From Bacteroidia bacterium (lineage in GTDB: Bacteria; Bacteroidota; Bacteroidia; Cytophagales; Cyclobacteriaceae), in assembly GCA_030426345.1 (NCBI GenBank), contig JAUHYU010000001.1:62001-126000 (forward strand): DNA of 64,000 nucleotides. The letters are read 5' to 3'. The position numbers were made by a program, and so were the translations under genes. The notes beneath the pieces are model-generated. The model was not told the origin of the DNA and did no database searches. It saw nothing but the letters and a program-made list of their open reading frames with translations. Position 1 is the first letter of the stretch, and each line of letters opens with the position of its first letter. Positions 60,809-64,000 of the stretch are shown here, piece by piece.

Positions 60809-62740
60809 TTATTGATTACCCCAACCAGGGTTTTGCTTTAAAGCCGGATTCAACTCGATCTGAGTTGTAGGAACAGGATCAAGATAGTTTTTCTTGCTAA
60901 AAAGTCTGTTTCCAGCATTATCAATGATCAAAGCACCTGCTTTAGTTGTAGCAATTCCTGAATAGCTATATGCAGGCTCTTCTTCGGTAGTCAATCCATG
61001 AGCCCATACAGCTGGATCAAAGATATTTGAACTTGGATCTTTTGGATTTACTGCAGTCTCATATTCTGTGCTGGCTCCTCCATATTGAACATATGCAGTA
61101 CATATATTCCTGTTGAGTTCTGTTTCAGCAATTCCCCAACGCTTTAAATCACTAAATCGGAATCCTTCGCCAAATAATTCAATGCCTCTTTCCCTCCTAA
61201 TCTCACCTAACATATTGAGGTCACTATAAGGCGCGATCAAAGCAGCAGTCAATGGAGCAACACCAGCCCTTTCCCTCAATAAATTGATTGAAAGATCAAG
61301 GTCTCCATCTGAAATAGATCCACTACCAAGTTCAACAGTTGCTTCAGCATATATCAACAATACTTCACCATACCTGATCAGTGGATAATTCTCTGAGGCT
61401 TCATTTTGTTGACGTCCTCTGTGATTTGAAACCATCTTGAACCCTTGGTAACCTAAATTACGACCATTCGATGGCGCATCTAGATTTGGCACATATCTGA
61501 AGTCAAAACTCTGGTCCTCAATATTTTCATTCCAGATGCCTCCACCGCCACGTCCACTGGCTCCGTAGCCCCAGTAATAGTCTATGGGAACAGCGACAAA
61601 AGAAGCAACACGAAGATCACGGTTTTGAAACTCATCGACCATATTGTCGTAACCCTGGAACAATGATGAATGCTGGATTGGCAAACCATCGGTGCAAAGG
61701 TACATATCCATCAATTTACGGTTAGGACTAACCGGCATCGCGTGCTGGTTGTTATGCCTGGTCTGACGGAAGGTATAGTCATAAATAGTCTGAAAAATGA
61801 ATTCCTTATTATCGGCCTTTGTTAGGCCGGCAGGATTATCTCCACCATCATCCAGCGTAAACAAGTAATGGAGGTGCCTGTCTCCTAATTCAGCCCGCTT
61901 GTCCCAAAGTTCAAATTGGCCACCAGTAATAATACCTGAAGCCAAGCTTTTCGCCTCATTGAGCATATCATCGACAGATGGATATCCAGCAGGCTTTGCA
62001 GAACCTGCTTCACCATCAGTTGAATTACCTACATACTTTTCCCAGGTGGCTTGGAAAAGCAGTATGCGGGCTTTAAAAGCTTGAGCTGCTTCTTTGCTTA
62101 GTTTACCGAGATCACTAGAGCTCAGGCTGCTTTGACTAGGAAGCAAGGCAATAGCTTGATCTAAATCATCAAATATCTGTTTTGCCACTTCATAACGGCT
62201 GTTCCTTGGCCCATATAAAACTTCTGAAGAAATATCCAGAGCGGTAGTAACAATTGGCACACCACCAAAGCGAACCAATAATTTGTTGTGATGCCAAGCC
62301 CTGAAAAAGTAAGCTGTTCCCATGGGTACCGCTATCTCTGACACTTCACCAGGATAAAGCTCTACCTTATCCAGTAGCTGGTTTACAGCTCGCATTTGAT
62401 TGTAATTGTCTTCCCAAACATCATCCTCATTGGGTGCAAGCGAGTATCCCTGTCCATACTGTCTTTCAGATCCATATCCAATGTTGGTAGATAGATCAGA
62501 TGCAGCATCATATTCCTGACTACCAACCTGACTTGTACCACCAGTACCGGATTCATAACCTAAACGGGTATACAAATAATTAGCCGCTAGTTCAAATTGG
62601 TCTGGAGTTTCGTAGTATACAGCTTCTGAAACGAAATCCTGTGGATCCTGATCCAGGAAATCCTGACAACTGCTCATGAACAAGCCCACAAATAAAAGCG
62701 CCAGACTTAGTCCTTTTATATTAATACTTATATTTTTCAT
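60809..62740 (-). CDS. SusD/RagB-family glycan-binding lipoprotein
   Basis: Start at ATG 62738-62740 (MKNISINIKGLSLALLFVG); nine codons further upstream would cross the likely leader. 643 aa. The lipobox is 'GLFMSSCQ' (Cys about 26) followed by DFLDQDPQDFVSEA, the acidic lipoprotein start that marks surface export in Bacteroidota. TPR-like helices ('YFFRAWHHNKLLVRFGGVP') and the C-terminal 'IELFGEGFRFSDLKRWG' are family hallmarks. It forms the lid of the SusC channel and binds glycans at the cell surface. It lies 29 bp from susC and precedes a strong terminator. Confidence 0.95.
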   Translation of the reverse strand: MKNISINIKGLSLALLFVGLFMSSCQDFLDQDPQDFVSEAVYYETPDQFELAANYLYTRLGYESGTGGTSQVGSQEYDAASDLSTNIGYGSERQYGQGYSLAPNEDDVWEDNYNQMRAVNQLLDKVELYPGEVSEIAVPMGTAYFFRAWHHNKLLVRFGGVPIVTTALDISSEVLYGPRNSRYEVAKQIFDDLDQAIALLPSQSSLSSSDLGKLSKEAAQAFKARILLFQATWEKYVGNSTDGEAGSAKPAGYPSVDDMLNEAKSLASGIITGGQFELWDKRAELGDRHLHYLFTLDDGGDNPAGLTKADNKEFIFQTIYDYTFRQTRHNNQHAMPVSPNRKLMDMYLCTDGLPIQHSSLFQGYDNMVDEFQNRDLRVASFVAVPIDYYWGYGASGRGGGGIWNENIEDQSFDFRYVPNLDAPSNGRNLGYQGFKMVSNHRGRQQNEASENYPLIRYGEVLLIYAEATVELGSGSISDGDLDLSINLLRERAGVAPLTAALIAPYSDLNMLGEIRRERGIELFGEGFRFSDLKRWGIAETELNRNICTAYVQYGGASTEYETAVNPKDPSSNIFDPAVWAHGLTTEEEPAYSYSGIATTKAGALIIDNAGNRLFSKKNYLDPVPTTQIELNPALKQNPGWGNQ

Positions 62741-62769
62741 CTTATTATATTCCTTTAAGAGTTTCAAAA

Positions 62770-64000
62770 TTAAAAAGTAGCTTCTATACTAAACATCAAA
62801 GAAGAATTATATGGATATATATCACCATTGGTCTGATCATTATCAGCTTCAGGATCTAACCCATCTTTTACATTGCTTATGGTAAACAAATCATTGCCAC
62901 TAACAGAGATGCGTGTTCTTCCCATTTTCAGCTTTTCCATTACACTGATTGGAATAGTATAACCAAGTGATATCACTTTTGCACGTACATAAGATGCTTT
63001 GACTACATTCACGTCATTTCGATGATCATAATTCCATGCTTTCCTTGGTCCGTTGTAATGAATTATTGGGAAATCAGCATTTGTGTTATCAGGAGTCCAG
63101 CTTCTATCAATATAGGTGTTGTTCTGATTGTTCCACCATCTTCTGAATGGATAGCCTAATGTTCCGGTTCGAAGGATATTTACATCAGCTACACCCTGGA
63201 AGAAAGCTCTAAAGTCGAAACCTTTCCAATCAAGGCCCAGATTTAAATTAAAGCTGTAATGTGGATTAGCATCACCATAGAATACCAGGTCATCATCTGT
63301 GATAATACCATCAGGCACCCCATCAGGACCGCTCACATCAACACGTCGTACACTACCAGGAGTAAGTTTGTCTTTGCTCCTGTAGGTAGGAAGCAGTGTC
63401 CCTGCTTTCATTACTGTCTGGTCTGACTCGTTTTCAAAACCCAACTGATTATAATAAGCAACTACTTCCTCTTCATTCTGCAAATAACCATCAGTTTTGA
63501 AAACAAATAAAGATTTAAGAGGATAGCCTTCTACAATTGCATTCTCTCCTCTGTTAATATTTACAGCTCCATCCATTCTCGTAACCTCACTTTTAGAATC
63601 CCAAATTGCTGCACCTATGTGGTAGGTCCAATCTCCGATTTTATCCCTCCAATTGAGTGATAATTCCCAACCTTTAGTACTGAAATCCCCACTGTTGGTT
63701 TTTGGTGCAGTTGCACCCAATACCTGTGGATATGTAATAGGTATCAACATATCGTTGTTCTGTCTATGGAAATACTCAAAAGTACCACTCAACTTGCTAT
63801 CAATTACAGAAAAGTCCAAACCAATATTAGAAGTGGCCACTCTTTCCCATGTACGGTCTGTTGTTGTCATGCTAGCTATCCTGGCAGTACCATATAAGGA
63901 AGGTGACACACCAAAATAAGTCGATGCACCAGTATTGATACCAGAGATATAGTCATAAGCCCCAATACCTGTCAGTGATCCCATTTCACCATACGAAGCT
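62770..64000 (-). CDS. SusC/RagA-family TonB-linked outer-membrane protein, C-terminal part
   Basis: The frame runs off the right edge, so only the last 410 or so residues are present. The visible part is outer-membrane beta-barrel: alternating aromatic strands ('FNLNLGLDWKGFDFRAFFQG', 'WELSLNWRDKIGDWTYHIG'), SusC-typical 'DGVPDGIITDDDLVFYGDAN' near the middle, and the terminal strand ending 'SLMFSIEATF' with a C-terminal Phe. The TonB box, plug and carboxypeptidase-like domain lie outside the window. With SusD it imports oligosaccharides. The pair is the first gene set of the visible locus. Confidence 0.95.
   Translation of the reverse strand, partial: ASYGEMGSLTGIGAYDYISGINTGASTYFGVSPSLYGTARIASMTTTDRTWERVATSNIGLDFSVIDSKLSGTFEYFHRQNNDMLIPITYPQVLGATAPKTNSGDFSTKGWELSLNWRDKIGDWTYHIGAAIWDSKSEVTRMDGAVNINRGENAIVEGYPLKSLFVFKTDGYLQNEEEVVAYYNQLGFENESDQTVMKAGTLLPTYRSKDKLTPGSVRRVDVSGPDGVPDGIITDDDLVFYGDANPHYSFNLNLGLDWKGFDFRAFFQGVADVNILRTGTLGYPFRRWWNNQNNTYIDRSWTPDNTNADFPIIHYNGPRKAWNYDHRNDVNVVKASYVRAKVISLGYTIPISVMEKLKMGRTRISVSGNDLFTISNVKDGLDPEADNDQTNGDIYPYNSSLMFSIEATF

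Noticed and set aside
1-64000. CRISPR array, prophage, plasmid origin or insertion sequence with transposase
   Set aside because: No regularly spaced repeats, integrase, capsid, replication or transposase genes were found; the only mobile-element traces are the group II-like remnant and the short interspersed motif.

Overview
The window looks like chromosomal DNA from a heterotrophic, probably marine member of the Bacteroidota (Cytophagales-like). The signs are a SusC/SusD pair, many secreted and lipoprotein carbohydrate-active enzymes, sulfatases, a two-component 'reg_prop' sensor kinase, Bacteroidota-type promoter boxes (TAnnTTTG) and weak Shine-Dalgarno sequences. This placement is inferred from gene content; there is no rRNA, tRNA or CRISPR array in the window.

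Left part (1-12,100). Two tandem sialidase-fold (Asp-box) genes, the first cut by the window edge, are followed by a minus-strand group: a beta-helix protein with a C-terminal PDZ domain, a giant HEAT-repeat protein with two DUF1080 (3-keto-disaccharide hydrolase) domains, and a Tat-exported Gfo/Idh/MocA oxidoreductase. This set fits oxidative (3-keto) glycoside breakdown. Then come a PlsC acyltransferase, a second Gfo/Idh/MocA enzyme and a HAD phosphatase.

Middle part (12,200-34,900). A large sensor histidine kinase, a DJ-1-like lipoprotein, a DapA-family aldolase/lyase with its sodium symporter, and a minus-strand transporter operon (phosphatase, 43-aa membrane peptide, SSS symporter, APC permease). 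Housekeeping genes follow: hotdog thioesterase plus isochorismate synthase (menaquinone), a TPR lipoprotein, dapD, a glycosyltransferase, a DtxR-type regulator with a visible operator, a thioredoxin and mnmE. A 567-bp gap holds what looks like the 3' end of a decayed group II intron. It is followed by a core-MetE protein, a GHL10-like lipoprotein, a frameshifted YdeI-like gene and a His-rich metal transporter-like protein.

Right part (35,000-64,000). One long minus-strand polysaccharide utilization locus. In transcription order from the right edge: susC, susD, a terminator, a GH88-like unsaturated uronyl hydrolase, an enolase-superfamily dehydratase, a heparinase II/III-type lyase, a (frameshifted) TolB-like propeller, an alpha-glucuronidase-like hydrolase, a beta-helix remnant, a large second lyase, a sulfatase, a ThuA protein, a second sulfatase, an esterase, a third heparinase-type lyase, a DUF1961-like protein, an SGNH esterase, a sialate-O-acetylesterase-like enzyme, a GH29 fucosidase fused to an SGNH esterase, and a TIM-barrel lipoprotein. 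Together they suggest a sulfated, O-acetylated, fucose-decorated, uronate-containing polysaccharide. The locus also carries several fossils: an internally deleted DUF1961 copy, a truncated beta-helix and a frameshifted propeller.

Cross-cutting signal. A roughly 22-bp sequence (core AGCCTYYAAAAYCCATGA) recurs about ten times between genes, mostly just after stop codons, once as an inverted pair and once as a direct doublet. It is not explained by any gene and is the most novel-looking element here.
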